NCBI GenBank assembly: GCA_949752745.1
Contig: OX457031.1
Span: forward strand, 38,599,502 to 38,663,501
Direction of reading: 5' to 3'
DNA from: Protula sp. h YS-2021
Lineage: Eukaryota > Annelida > Polychaeta > Sabellida > Serpulidae
DNA length: 64,000 bases
A program made the position numbers and the translations under genes. The notes beneath the pieces were generated by a model. That model worked only from the letters and a program-made list of their open reading frames with translations, was not told the DNA's origin and did not search any database. Shown here in pieces: positions 46,842 to 57,915 of this stretch. Every line of letters begins with the position of its first letter. Position 1 is the stretch's first letter.

Positions 46842-46893
46842 TGACGTCATTATGACGTCATAATGACGTCATGATGACGTCATAAAGACGTCA
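46842..46893. promoter_or_regulatory. Array of CRE palindromes (TGACGTCA) at exact 11-bp spacing
   Basis: Perfect TGACGTCA starts at 46842, 46853, 46864 and 46875; a fifth, AGACGTCA, starts at 46886. TGACGTCA is the full CRE/ATF binding palindrome, and 11-bp spacing places the sites on one face of the helix. The array is about 160 bp upstream of the TATA box of element E. It could be an enhancer, or an end-binding array for the element; function is inferred. Confidence 0.6.
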
Positions 46894-47055
46894 TAACGTA
46901 AGACTCCCCTCAGCGGTATCACCCTAACCCTAGGCGCAGACAACATGTTCAACAACATGTTGAACATATTGAACTTGTTGAACATGTTGTTCAACATGTT
47001 GTTCAACATGTTGTTCAACAAGATGAACATGTTCAACATGTTGTTCAACAAGTTG

Positions 47056-47063
47056 TATATAAG
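47056..47063 (+). promoter_or_regulatory. TATA box of element E
   Basis: TATATAAG directly follows the left palindromic array and lies about 210 bases upstream of the first long ORF. A canonical TATA sequence in this position suggests RNA polymerase II transcription starting near 47090. Confidence 0.5.
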
Positions 47064-47271
47064 GCTATGCTTAAAGGCTTTTTCATCATTTGAAAAGTGT
47101 ATGTTGAAACGAAAGGATGTATAAATCAACATTTGTTTGAAATCTTACAATTGGCCACAAAGTCTTAAAAGGCACTTAAAGGATGCTCACACTTCAGAAG
47201 AAGAAGAATAGAAGATAGATATGGAAAACCCTGTAAAACTACATATCACTGAAACTTGAGATGAGTCTTCT

Positions 47272-47580
47272 ATGGAAAGTCAAAGCGTCAATATGACTGA
47301 AAAGAATGCACATTCTTGTACAGAATGTGGTGCGTTATACAACAGTCAAGAAGCTTTGTTCAAACATATGGAACATTGTGGTGAGGGTGATGATGACAGC
47401 AGCTCTGAAAGTGAGTCAGAAACAGACTCTGTTTGGTATGATATGGTTCAAGAAGTCTACGATGAATATGATACCAAATTTCAAAAAAAGGTTTCAGAAT
47501 ATGAAGAACAAGGGCTTGAAGATGCGCGTGAAATAGCAAGTGATGACTTTCGACCCATTTATAAGCGTCAACTTAAATAA
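47272..47580 (+). CDS. Single-C2H2 zinc finger / acidic protein of element E (N-terminal part)
   Basis: This 102-codon frame begins MESQSVNMTEKNAHSCTEC. Residues 16-36 form a C2H2-like finger (C-x2-C-x12-H-x3-C: CTECGALYNSQ ... HMEHC). It is followed by an acidic/serine stretch (GDDDSSSESESETDS) and a helical segment VWYDMVQEVYDEYDTKF. It ends at TAA 47578-47580, but the same frame is open for 25 more codons after the stop, and a matching acidic tail follows in another frame (47675-47839), so the gene looks broken or needs an unseen intron. It may bind the element's own palindromes; that is inference. I know no characterised family for it. Confidence 0.55.
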   Translation: MESQSVNMTEKNAHSCTECGALYNSQEALFKHMEHCGEGDDDSSSESESETDSVWYDMVQEVYDEYDTKFQKKVSEYEEQGLEDAREIASDDFRPIYKRQLK

Positions 47581-47674
47581 CTGTTTATGAGACTATTCAA
47601 ATATACCCAACGTCTAGAACAAAAAAAAACATTATCAAACCATTATAGAAGACTTTAATTATTTTGTTGATTAA

Positions 47675-47839
47675 AAACATTACGAGTATTCAAAGGCACT
47701 AAAGGCGGCTATAAGAAGAAACGATGCATTCTTTGAAAAGCTTCTGGATGATGAGGAGGAAGTTGAAAACAGCGACGAAGAAAGTGATATGGATGAGGAC
47801 AGTGAGATGGAAAAGAGTGAAGCAGATGAAGAAAAATAG
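47675..47839 (+). pseudogene. Acidic C-terminal part of the element E protein, out of frame
   Basis: Fifty-four open codons read KALKAAIRRNDAFFEKLLDD followed by a strongly acidic tail (EEEVENSDEESDMDEDSEME) and TAG. The frame is +1 relative to 47272-47580, so a frameshift, decay or splicing separates the two parts. AATAAA follows 21 bases after the stop. Confidence 0.5.
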
Positions 47840-47860
47840 ACTTATTTGACTGAACTTTAT

Positions 47861-47866
47861 AATAAA
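47861..47866 (+). promoter_or_regulatory. Poly(A) signal of element E
   Basis: AATAAA lies 21 bases after the TAG of the acidic tail and before the right palindromic array, so the whole transcript would be contained within the element. Confidence 0.55.
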
Positions 47867-48224
47867 GACTTTGTAAATCAACAAATGTTGTAATATTGTT
47901 ATAGATTTAAGCTGTGTGTATTTAAGTGTATTAATAAAACTATTTAACATATGTCTTGTTTTTTTTTCTGAACCGGCTGCTATTGTTGCATCAATTCTTT
48001 GAACTACAACATGTTGAACAACAACTTGTTGAAAAACATGTTAAACAACATGTTGAACATGTTGAACAACAGCTTGTTGGACAATTGTTGTACAATTGTT
48101 AAACAACTTGTAAAAAAACTTGAACAATACTATGACGTAATATGTTCAACAAAAAAAAATAATTCGAACACATGTTTGAACGAGCTTGCCATTCGAACAC
48201 CGTCTTGTGAATGGGAGGTGTGCT

Positions 48225-49030
48225 CCAACCAAAGTGCTTACAGCCGCCTATGCAAATAGTCCCTTGATTACTGTAAACTAGACATCAAACTGAATCCAAT
48301 GGTGAAATTTTCGTTCAAATCGGTCAACCATAACGAAAATTATTCCATATTTAAGTGAAAATTTTAAGGTGAATCAATAATGCATACAGCCACCGGTGTA
48401 AATAACCCCAAGACTACTTAATGTTAAAACTAGACATCAAATTGACTGAAATGGTGAAATTTTTAATCAAATCGGTCAACTACAGCGAAAGTTATCTCAC
48501 TTTTAAATTAAAATTTTAAGGTGAATCAATAATGCATACAGCCATATAAGCAAATAGCCCTAATTACTTCATGTTAAAACTAGATATAAAACTGAATCAA
48601 ACAGTGAAATTTTTATACAAATCGGTCAACTATAACGAAAGTTATCTAATTTTTTTCACTTTTTACAAAGTTAAAATGGCGGCATGTCACATTATGCATA
48701 CAGCCACCGGTGTAAATAGCCTGTTATTACTTTACACCAAAACTTTACATAAAAACTGAATCAAACAGTAAAAATTTCATACAAATCGACCAAGTATTGC
48801 GAAAGTTATCTCATTTTTTCACTTTTTACAAAGTTAAAATGGCGGCATGTCACTTTATGCATACAGCCACCGGTGTAAATAGCCTGTGATTTTTTTTATA
48901 ACAAAACTTTACATAAAACTGAATCAAACAGTGAAATTTTCATTCAAATCGGCCAACTATTGCGAAAGTTATTTCACTTTTTCACTTTTTTAAAAAGTTT
49001 CAATTATGCTTACAACCACCCATGCAACTT
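48225..49030 (+). repeat. Five-copy tandem repeat, unit about 155 bp
   Basis: Units begin 'tgcatacagccaccggtgtaaatag' or variants near 48236, 48380, 48534, 48697, 48859 and 49007, and share 'aaaactagacatcaaactga', 'caaatcggtcaactat' and 'gcgaaagttat'. Copies differ by substitutions and indels, so the array is moderately old. It abuts element E. Confidence 0.85.
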
Positions 49031-49449
49031 CCTGACGCAGAACTCGTCACTGACGCAGAACTCAGATGCTCGGGAACAGATCAATCAATTGATATCTTTC
49101 TCATCTAGTTATTTAACCTGACGAACATATCATTCCCGTAAATTCAACGGCTCAACTAATTAGAAGAAGAAGAAATAGATATGAAAGAACAGGTGAAAAG
49201 TATTCTCCCTAAAAAATATTAATTTTTCAAACACAGCAGCCAAGGCGAGATGTTTCTCGTCCCCGGCCAGGTCACTTAAATAGCAAATAAAAAAGTAAAA
49301 TGGCTGGGTAAAAAAATTTTATGTATAAAAAAAGATATCGACCTGCCAGTCGGATGTGATCCTTTTAAAAATAGAAAACGTTTACAGAAAAAGGTTGTTC
49401 AGTTTTGAGTTTATTGAAATCGTACGACACGGTAAGGTGCTTCCGTATG

Positions 49450-49765
49450 TTTCCATTTTTTCGCCAAAACCTTGTCACGCCAAACCCCCTCTGAGACGGT
49501 TAGGGGTAGGAAGACTAAATTTGGCAGAGACATAGCATAGCAAGTCTAGTTGGTCCAGCTCATTTTTTTTAGAAATTCATTAACATTTTATATGCAAAAA
49601 TGGACAATGAAATTTTAAATTTGAAAACCTTGTCACGCGAACTTCTCTGAGATTTCTAGGGCTGGGACGATCGAATTTGGCAGAGACATAATATAGCATG
49701 TGCAGTTGGTCCAGCTGAATTTTTTATAAAAAATTCATAACCATTTAATATGCAAAATGGACATT
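49450..49765 (+). repeat. Two-copy direct repeat, unit about 150 bp
   Basis: 'aaaccttgtcacgc', 'tttggcagagacata', 'agttggtccagct' and 'atatgcaaaa(a)tggaca' recur in the same order about 150 bases apart. Confidence 0.7.
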
Positions 49766-50474
49766 CGCGCCCGTTATAAGGCTGGCAAACTCTTTGCTTT
49801 CGCAGTTAAAGGAACTTATGCCATCAGCATAGGCGTATTGATCGCCCGACTCTCAACAATGATATCGCTATTGGATATGCAGTGCACAACTAACTGATAC
49901 ATTGCTGTGTTCGCTTTCAGATCGTTCACACGCAAAAATAGAAATAGTCATATTTTGGGCGCTGTGCAAATGGGTACAAGTTTGTAGCTTTTTTCGAAAT
50001 TTCTGTCCTCTCCCCTTTTTTCTTCTCTTTTTATCGGTCTCGGAGGTTTCCATAAAAGCCCTCCTACTCTATTTGACGGGACGCGACGAAATTTGGCACA
50101 GAGATAGAGGGTAATGAGATATCGTCATATCCGCAAATTTTTTTGACCGTGACCTTGAAGGAAAATTCAAATTGAGGTCAAAGTATTTTTTACCTCAAAC
50201 GGTTTCCAGAAAACTCTTCCTCCAGGGTTTGTCGTGAAAAGAAAACGGCATTTGGCGGAATTTTTTACCTTGAACCTCAGAGGCCAAGGTCAAAGTGAGG
50301 TCAAAATATTTTTTAAACGCCTATTTATCAAGAAAAGTAGACATAAAGGTGCTAAAATTCCAGTTTGAACACATAAAACGTACTCAGTAGGGGATAAACT
50401 TTCATACTTAATCTAGACCTTGAGAGTTTAGGTCAAAGGTCACGTGACTTCACGTGTTGTTAACGGAGGACGAC

Positions 50475-51870
50475 TTGTCTCGAAGCGATTTTGGGCCCAT
50501 TATCGCTTCTTTGGGCCTAAACAACGTTACATAAGAGGTACTTCGGTGATCTTGACCTTCTGGGACACGGTCAAGGTCAAAAACTGAAAGTTGTCTATTA
50601 TCTCAAAAACGGTTAGAGATAGAGCAATTTTTAGCTCATTTTCGATCCCTTGGGCCTATTCAACGTTGCTCGGTGACCTTGACCTTTTGTGTCACGGTCA
50701 AGTCCAAAAACTGGAAGTTGACCATTATCTCGAAAACGGTTAGAGAGAGAGAGAGAGAGAGAGAGAGCGATTTTGAGCTCACTTTCGACCCTTTGGGCCT
50801 AAACAACGTTACATAAGAGGTACCTCGGTGAACTTAACCTTCTGGGTCACGGTCAAGGCCAAAAACCGGAAGTTGACTATTATCTCAAAAACGGTTAGAG
50901 ATAGAGCGATTTTGAGCTCATTTTCGACTCTTTGGGCCTAAACAACGTTACATAAGAGGTACCTCGGTGAACTTAACCTTCTGGGTCACGGTCAAGGCCA
51001 AAAACCGGAAGTTGACTATTATCTCGAAAACGGTTAGAGATAGAGCGATTTTGAGCTCATTTTCGACTCTTTGGGCCTAAACAACGTTACATAAGAGGTA
51101 CCTCGGTGAACTTAACCTTCTGGGTCACGGTCAAGGCCAAAAACCGGAAGTTGACTATTATCTCGAAAACGGTTAGAGATAGAGCGATTTTGAGCTCATT
51201 TTCGACTCTTTGGGCCTAAACAACATTACATAAGAGGTAACTCGGTGACCTTGATCTGGGTCACGGTCCAGATCAAGAACCGAAAGTTGTTTATTATCTC
51301 GAAAACGGTTAGAGATAGAGCGATTTTGAGCTCATTTTCGACTCTTTGGGCCTAAACAACGTTACATAAGAGGTACCTCGGTGAACTTAACCTTCTGGGT
51401 CACGGTCAAGTCCAAAAACCGGAAGTTGACTATTATCTCGAAAACGGTTAGAGATAGAGCGATTTTGAGCTCATTTTCGACTCTTTGGGCCTAAACAACG
51501 TTACATAAGAGGTAACTCAGTGACCTTGATCTGGGTCATGGTCCAGATCAAGAACCGAAAGTTGTCTATTATCTCGAAAGCGGTTAGAGATAGAGTGATT
51601 TTGAGCTCATTTTCGACCTTTTGGCCTAAAAGACTATATGCAAGAGGTGCCTCGGTGACTTGACCACCTCAGTCATGGTGACTGTGAAAAAGCGGAAGTT
51701 GACCACTGTCTTGAAAACGTTTAGAGATAGATCTTTTTTGAGATTTTTCGACCCTTTCAGCCTAAAAAGCGTCATGTAAGAGGTACCTCGGTGATCTTGA
51801 CCATTTCCGGCATGGTCAAAGTCAAAAACTTGAATTTCCAAAAACATTTAGAGGTTTTGCAATTTTAAGC
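50475..51870 (+). repeat. Satellite array, 139-bp unit, about ten copies
   Basis: The start of 'tttgggcctaaacaacgtta' recurs at 50792, 50931, 51070 and 51209: exact 139-bp steps. Each unit contains 'cataagaggtacctcggtga', 'tctgggtcacggtcaaggcc', 'accggaagttgactattatc' and 'gaaaacggttagagatagag'. Central copies are almost identical, while both ends are diverged, the usual pattern for an array homogenised from the middle. The repeated GGTCAAGG words are close to nuclear-receptor half-sites (TCAAGGTCA), but most copies have GGCC there. Confidence 0.9.
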
Positions 51871-53034
51871 TTATTCTCGACCGTTTGTGCTTAAAAGAGA
51901 AGATAAGGGAAGAGGTAACTTCACCTCCTCGTTCATGGTCAGTTCTGAATCTTCAAACTTCCGAATGGTATTTTTGTGACCCCAAGTGTTATTTTCGCTG
52001 CTCGGTACCGAAAACGGTCTAGTTTTTTCCCCCTTAAATTACACATAGCTGAAAAATAAAACGGGGGTTTATATAGGGTTTGGGATAATTTTAGATAAAC
52101 CAAACGAACATCAAATTTTGGGTCGTTGGGTGCCTGTCACTAAAGTCACACATTGAATGGAAGCAAAGAATATTTCATAGCATGTTTCGTTATCCTACCT
52201 ACAGAAATGTTTAAGATTTCGAAAGATTCGATGTCCTGGAAATTATAGAAATTGTGGTCGAAACCTAATAATTGCATTTCAGCTGTTGTTAAATTAACTA
52301 AATATAAGAGGAGAAAAGCTAAATATCATTTATTTTTCCGCGTTAGAAACTATACTGGAGCTTTATTTCGACGAAATGAAGAGCTGTAATTTTAAAGTTT
52401 GATTCACGGAGGCAAAGGTTACAACAACATTTAGTCTTCTGCGAACTAAACAGGAAGTTGTTTCACTTAAGCAAAAAAAAAATTAAAAAGTGCGTTTAAA
52501 GTGTGAGAAGTTCATGACAGCACTCATACATGTGAAGGTTTCTTGATAATTTGTGCATGCCAAGGATGGGAGTTGTTATCCAGCTAGAAGACCAGGTGCA
52601 TATGTTCTTGCAGATTATTTCTCTCCGATCAGAGGATCTGTACTTAGCATTTAGCAGAAAAGTTTTTGCGTTTCGACCGAATTCAGTTGGGATAAGAACA
52701 TAAAGAAATGATAGAAAAAAAAACTGGCAAAAATTGACGAAATTTAATTTTGCCAGAACATATCCACAAGTTTGGCTAATAAAGGGACTGAATAATGTGT
52801 AAAGTAATTTTTAAAAGATCATATGACGATTTGAAAATTCGAAAGTGTGCACGCTGAAAGAAAATTAGAATTTTGATGTTTTTCCTATCATTTCTTGGTT
52901 GATTTATCCCGCAAATTTGCAGTCGAAACGACACTTCCATCCGAAAGTACGAATTAGCTTATTAAGTCACTCCACATACGAGTACGGGTACAGTTCGGGG
53001 GTCAGCGTTCCCCTTACTTTAATTCTGTGCTAGT
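51871..53034. other. Intergenic DNA, no gene
   Basis: It holds inverted copies of the 'cgtttcgacc(g)aattcagttgggata' repeat (52670-52930) related to 18880-19100. No coding frame of interest is present. Confidence 0.45.
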
Positions 53035-53290
53035 TAGATACGATGGGGACGAGAATCATTGGTTACAGTAGATCCAAATAGGTGAAACTGAAAAGAACAT
53101 CTTTCGTGGCTGAAAACAATTTTTATTTGCCAAGTATCTCAAAAATAAGGATTACTTGAGTCGAACGATTTGTCACATTTGCATATGGCTCATTCAGTTC
53201 AGTTAGAATTTAACATTTTGTTGTCACCAATTACGATCTGCTCTAACCAATTCTATCTCCTCTCCCTCGTACACTATGCGCTCACTAAGG
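53035..53290 (+). repeat. Dispersed repeat R4, copy 2
   Basis: Colinear with 46086-46270: 'ttacagtagatccaaatagg', 'tttcgtggctgaaaacaat', 'gtcaccaattacgatct' and 'aaccaattctatctcc'. It lies directly before two copies of repeat R2. Confidence 0.6.
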
Positions 53291-53469
53291 ACTCGTAATA
53301 GAGTCTCTATCAAAGGGTCTATCATCCAGGCAGTTTAATCTTGAACGTTTGTACGTTGTTTTGTACAAGTCTCATACGGTAGATTGGGATGGATGGTACA
53401 AGGTCCAAACCGTAGAATGGGACTCTTTGCTCATTGTAGTATTGGATTTCCTTAGGTCCACATAGTTGG

Positions 53470-54290
53470 AAAAGTGTATCTCATAATATTGTACCATAAA
53501 ATTGAAAGTATCATTTGTTGTTCAAGAGAAAAGTTAATAAAACCAGCCAGATTGATCAGCTGTTTATTTGTTGACGTCGCCATCGTAGTTCTCGGACATC
53601 GGCTGTAACGCTGTTTGTGATTGGTTCATGTTCAAATCGACATTTTATGTCCCAAACTTGTCTGTTGTTTACCTTAGAAACACAATTTTTACTTTTGTGT
53701 ATTTTAATGTCCGTATACTGGGAAGTTGCTGTGTTTTGTATTAGCAGTGTTTGGTTAGACCTCTTTTGTCGGTGGTATATATTTGTTCACGTGTAAGTTG
53801 AGGGATATTTCCCTGAAATTATTAAAAACCCATAATTTTGTCCCAATTACTGTCTCGTCCTTGTAGAAAGCGAAATTAGACTTAGACCGTCAACTGCTGT
53901 ATTCATTTTACTATTGAATGCCGTTAGCACCATATACATGTGGAAGTACATCTCATAATATTGTAATTTAACATTGAAAGTATCAGGTTTTGTGCAAGAA
54001 AAAAGTTAACAAAACTGACCAGACTGATCCGCTGTTTTTCTTCTTTTTTTTTTTGTGACGCCGCCACCTTGATTCTGAGATATCGTTTATATCGCTGGTA
54101 TTGATTGGTTCCAGCCATTTAATTTCCCAAATTTGTGTATTGTTTAACGTGGAGACACAATTTGTACTTTTGCGTTTGTATTGTCTTCATACCGGGAATT
54201 TGGCTGTGCTGTGTATTAGTAATGTTTGGTTGGACCTCCTCCGTCAGTGGTATATATTTTTTCCCTGTAATTTAAGGCCTGTTTCCCCAG
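53470..54290 (+). repeat. Dispersed repeat R2, copies 2 and 3 in tandem
   Basis: 53470-53850 and 53940-54290 each run from 'tctcataatattgta' through 'agtatca', 'gac(gt/gc)cgcca', 'ttgtttac/taacgt' and 'cagtggtatatatt'. They match 18280-18800. The tandem pair is separated by about 90 bases. Confidence 0.65.
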
Positions 54291-54725
54291 TGCAGTGCCT
54301 AAGAATTTTCCGGAACGGAAAAAATTGACAAAATGGCGGACTTTTGAAAATCGGCACTGGGCTATATACGACAGTCTCACGCGCCTACAGGCCGCAATGA
54401 TAGATGGATTCGTTTCAGATTTTGTACACGGCTTCTCTGGATCCTTCCGCAGTGCAGTGACCAAGAATTTTCCGGATCCGAAAAAAATGAGAAAATGGCG
54501 GATTTTGAAAATCGACACTGAACTCAGCGTATATACGACAGTCTCACGCGCCCACAGGCTACATTGATAGATGGATTCGTTTCAAATTTTGTACACGGCT
54601 TCTCTGGACCCTTCCGCAGTGTAGTATCCAAGAATTTTCAGGATGGGACTTAAATTGACAAAATGGCGGATTTTTCAAAATCGGCGCTGTACTTAGCGTA
54701 CCTACCGCAGTCTCACGCACGTACT
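54290..54725 (+). repeat. Three-copy tandem repeat, unit about 165 bp
   Basis: 'aagaattttccgga', 'aaaatggcgga(c/t)ttt', 'tacgacagtctcacgcgcc' and 'atagatggattcgtttcaga' recur three times (from about 54292, 54458 and 54617). The opposite-strand frames across it are repeat artefacts. Confidence 0.75.
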
Positions 54726-57063
54726 GGTTAATGGATTGATTCGTTTAAATGTTAGACACTAGTCTACCTGTCCTTCAACTTTTAAATTTTGCGTAGTCAA
54801 CACGCAACAGCCTTACACACACCATATCGCCGACGGGGGATAGACGTACTCCTCGAGACGTAGTGAAGTTATATTTATTCTGCATGCATTATAACCTATT
54901 CCTCATTATTGTTCAAGTAAAGTGGAGTTGTTGACTTTCAGCCTTTTCTGCTGCTCTTCAGTACAGTATATGAGGTTAAATTAAAAATTCGTCTGTCGGC
55001 CGGAGAAGATTATCATGGTCAGTAATAAAAATATTATCATAATAGTGAATTGCCTGGCTTCTGATTTACAAATAAACCTGTTTTAACTGGTACAAACACT
55101 GTTTTCATGCTCAGCGAACACACATTTTCTATTTTGCTAATTTCGATGTACCGCTCAGTTTCATGTTGCTCGCCTTGAAGACTAATTCATACTTTTCCCT
55201 GGCGTCACTTCCTTGAAAATAGAATACAATAAACAATAAAAAAATGATAGGGTTTAGAAGGGAAAACAACTGATATCTATTGAACACAAGAAAGTTCTAT
55301 AAGTAAGTTCCACATTTGTAGATTTTAGGTGTGACGTTTCGACTGACAATATCAGGGTGAAACATTATAAGAGTAAAATCCCGGAAAGCTGAACAAAATT
55401 TCATTTTTCTAAATATGGATTTTCTTTCTAACAGTGAAATATGCGGAATAATGCAAAAGTCATTTGGGAAAATGTGAATGACTATTTGTTTCGCAGTGCC
55501 CACATAAAACAATATTCAGCATATTATTGATATTTACAATCAGTCGAAACGCATCAAAAACCTCTAAACATCGTAATGTGGAAACTGGATTTTATGCTGA
55601 AATCGAAACTACCAGTAGAAAACGTTTGTTCCAGCTACAAGAATTCAATTAGTGCGAACAAACCCTCAGTATTAGTGTAAGCTGCGAAAATTAATTATTT
55701 GCTCAATATCCTAAAGGCTTTTCTTCTGATCCAGTGAACGGACTTGGATTAAACTTTGTTCAAGTATTCACGGATGAACTCTTGGCTGATTAGAGTTTGA
55801 TGACCTTGAGTCGTCAGTCGAAGTCACGACTGGACTTTGGTGAAACTTGGTGTGATTATTCACGTGGATGATTAGATTTCGGGGGCCTTGAGGGGGCCTT
55901 ATAGGTTCAGGGTCACGACTGAACTTTGAATATTTAATTTTGATACTGTCGTAAGGAAAGTTTAATGAACACGATTCGGCCGAAGCAAGTGAATGAATTT
56001 TGATGAAACTTGTGGCTATTGATGAGGGTAACCTGTACAGCTGATTATTAAGTTTTGGTGACCTTGAGTGGTCATTGAAGTTCACGACGGGGCTTATCAT
56101 ATTTATCTTGTCGTTAGAATGAGTTTGGGAACGGGATTCCCTAAAAGTGAATATCGAAAAACCCGTGTTGAAATCCATGACCTGATAAGATTTGCGTGGA
56201 TGTATAACCACACAAGCTGATAAGATTTGCGTGGATGTATACCCTCGCAAGCTGACCAAATTTTGTCTTTCAGAGGTCATTCAAGGTCATTGTTTTTGTT
56301 TCGATTCCTTTTTAACACCAGTTTGCAGTTGTGAACACGATTTGAACGTGTGAACGGGTTTTAGAAAAGGTTGGTGCAAGTATTTATATGACATAGGTCG
56401 GTCACTTAAAGTCGCTAATATGCCTTGAACCTCAAATTCTAGCATAGTCATTTACCGTTAATTCTATTATAATTACTAGCATCTCCTCGAGTTGATTCGA
56501 TAGTTGCATTGATCTATCCAGTTGTCGGGGCACCCGTGTCCGGACTGACGTATTTTTACGCCCCAACCCTTCGGATTGGGGACTATAGATTTGGGGTGTC
56601 CGTCCGCCCGTCTGTCTGTCTGTCCGTCTGTCCGTCATCGCTTTATACCCCTATGAATTTGAGGGCGGTTGGGGCCTGCTTGTGTTTCACAAATACTTAC
56701 TTGTTAATTTCAATTCTGGTAAACTACTAGAAGAGCTAGAAAAATTGACAATAGATCAAATAGGTTAAAAGTATTCAGGGATCAGTTGACCCCAAAACAA
56801 GCTATAACTCTCAAAACTATTCGAGTCATGTTGTGGCTTCTCCAAATAAACCAAAAGCTATAAATAAGACACTGCAATATTTCTAGGCATGGTTTAGACT
56901 GCAAAAGTGCGAAGTATGCTTCGGGAAAACGACTATTGTATGGCTCCCACGTCAACTGAGCAAAAATCCTACGTTTCGACTGAACAAGTGGGTAAAATAA
57001 AAGTGCGATATAAGATACCTATAAAACTAGTTTCAACTTAGAACATATAAACAAGCAAAATTT

Positions 57064-57152
57064 GAAGAAGAAGAAGAAGAAGAAGAAGAAGAAGAAGAAG
57101 AAGAAGAAGAAGAAGAAGAAGAAGAAGAAGAAGAAGAAAGAAAGAAAGAAAG
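57064..57152 (+). repeat. (GAA)n trinucleotide repeat
   Basis: About 24 uninterrupted GAA triplets are followed by a few AAAG units. It is a perfect purine mirror repeat able to form triplex DNA. Confidence 0.95.
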
Positions 57153-57589
57153 CAGCTTTTTCTTAAATAGCATAGTAGTTATTAAAACACGAATGTTTTA
57201 ACAGTGTAGAGAAGCTTGATATGTAGGTGAAATCTTTCTATTAGTTCTTTCATTTTCAACCTGTTGGCTTGCCATCAAAACATAAAGTTTTTTGCGCATT
57301 CTATCTATTCAGAGCACCAGAAGTGTGTATTTGACGTGTGTGGTATGCGTTGTTGTCCAACAGCCAACCTCTACGGCTGTTTGGTCTGTTGTGTGTAACA
57401 CCGTTTAACTCTGCAGACCCGCTGGGGATTCCGCGAAAATAGTATTAATATCTGACGTTAAGGTGAAACATCTCTGTCTCTTTCACCGGGTTGGATTGCG
57501 CTCAAAAAATGCAATTTTTTCTCGCATTTTTTTTTTTTTTTTTTTTTTTTGATTTTTGGAAGTGTGAATTGGTTTAAAAGTAAATGGGT

Positions 57590-57915
57590 CATGCAGAACG
57601 TGTCCAGGGGTTTGCCTCACATCAAAGGATTAAGTGCCCCGTGTCTGCGTTGCGAGTAAACACGAGTTCTAAAAAGACTTGCAGGGAAGGAGGGGCAACA
57701 TCACGCCGCCCGTTTTTAGTACTCGGTCCATTACATTTCCAGTAATACTACGGAGTAAAGGTGGCAGTGAGGAGTGGGGTGTCTGTTCGCCTTGTGCAAA
57801 GCACAGGATTAAGCAACGAGGCAGAACATGTTTAGGGGCTGCCTCATATCAAAGGATTAAACAGAGTAAACGCGAGTAAGCACGAGTTCTAAAAAGACTT
57901 GCAGGGAAGGAGGGG
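57590..57915 (+). repeat. Two-copy direct repeat
   Basis: 'gcagaac(g/a)tgt', 'catatcaaaggattaa' and 'cacgagttctaaaaagactt' followed by 'gcagggaaggagggg' occur near 57594-57693 and 57820-57915. Confidence 0.65.

Larger units (their letters stand above)
46834..48199. mobile_element. Compact element E: palindromic ends, own promoter, zinc-finger/acidic ORF
   Basis: Outer ends are TGTTCGAATG and its inverse CATTCGAACA. Inside each lies an array of interleaved AACATGTT/GTTCAACA palindromes (46943-47053 and 48008-48125, inverted relative to each other). Between the arrays sit a TATA box (47056), a reading frame broken in two (47272-47580, 47675-47839) and AATAAA (47861). The layout is that of a self-contained mobile transcription unit, yet no transposase, recombinase or polymerase is encoded. 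It is probably mobilised by proteins supplied elsewhere. The ends are inferred from inverted similarity; no target duplication was confirmed. Confidence 0.6.

Noticed and set aside
46917..46935. Telomere-like 'accctaaccctagg'
   Set aside because: Only two hexamers; no array, so it is not evidence of a telomeric or subtelomeric position.
55768..56280. 170-codon minus-strand ORF, the longest single frame in the window
   Set aside because: It lies over 'gaccttgag'-type repeated DNA, and its serine/asparagine/isoleucine-rich translation shows no domain; repeats explain its length.
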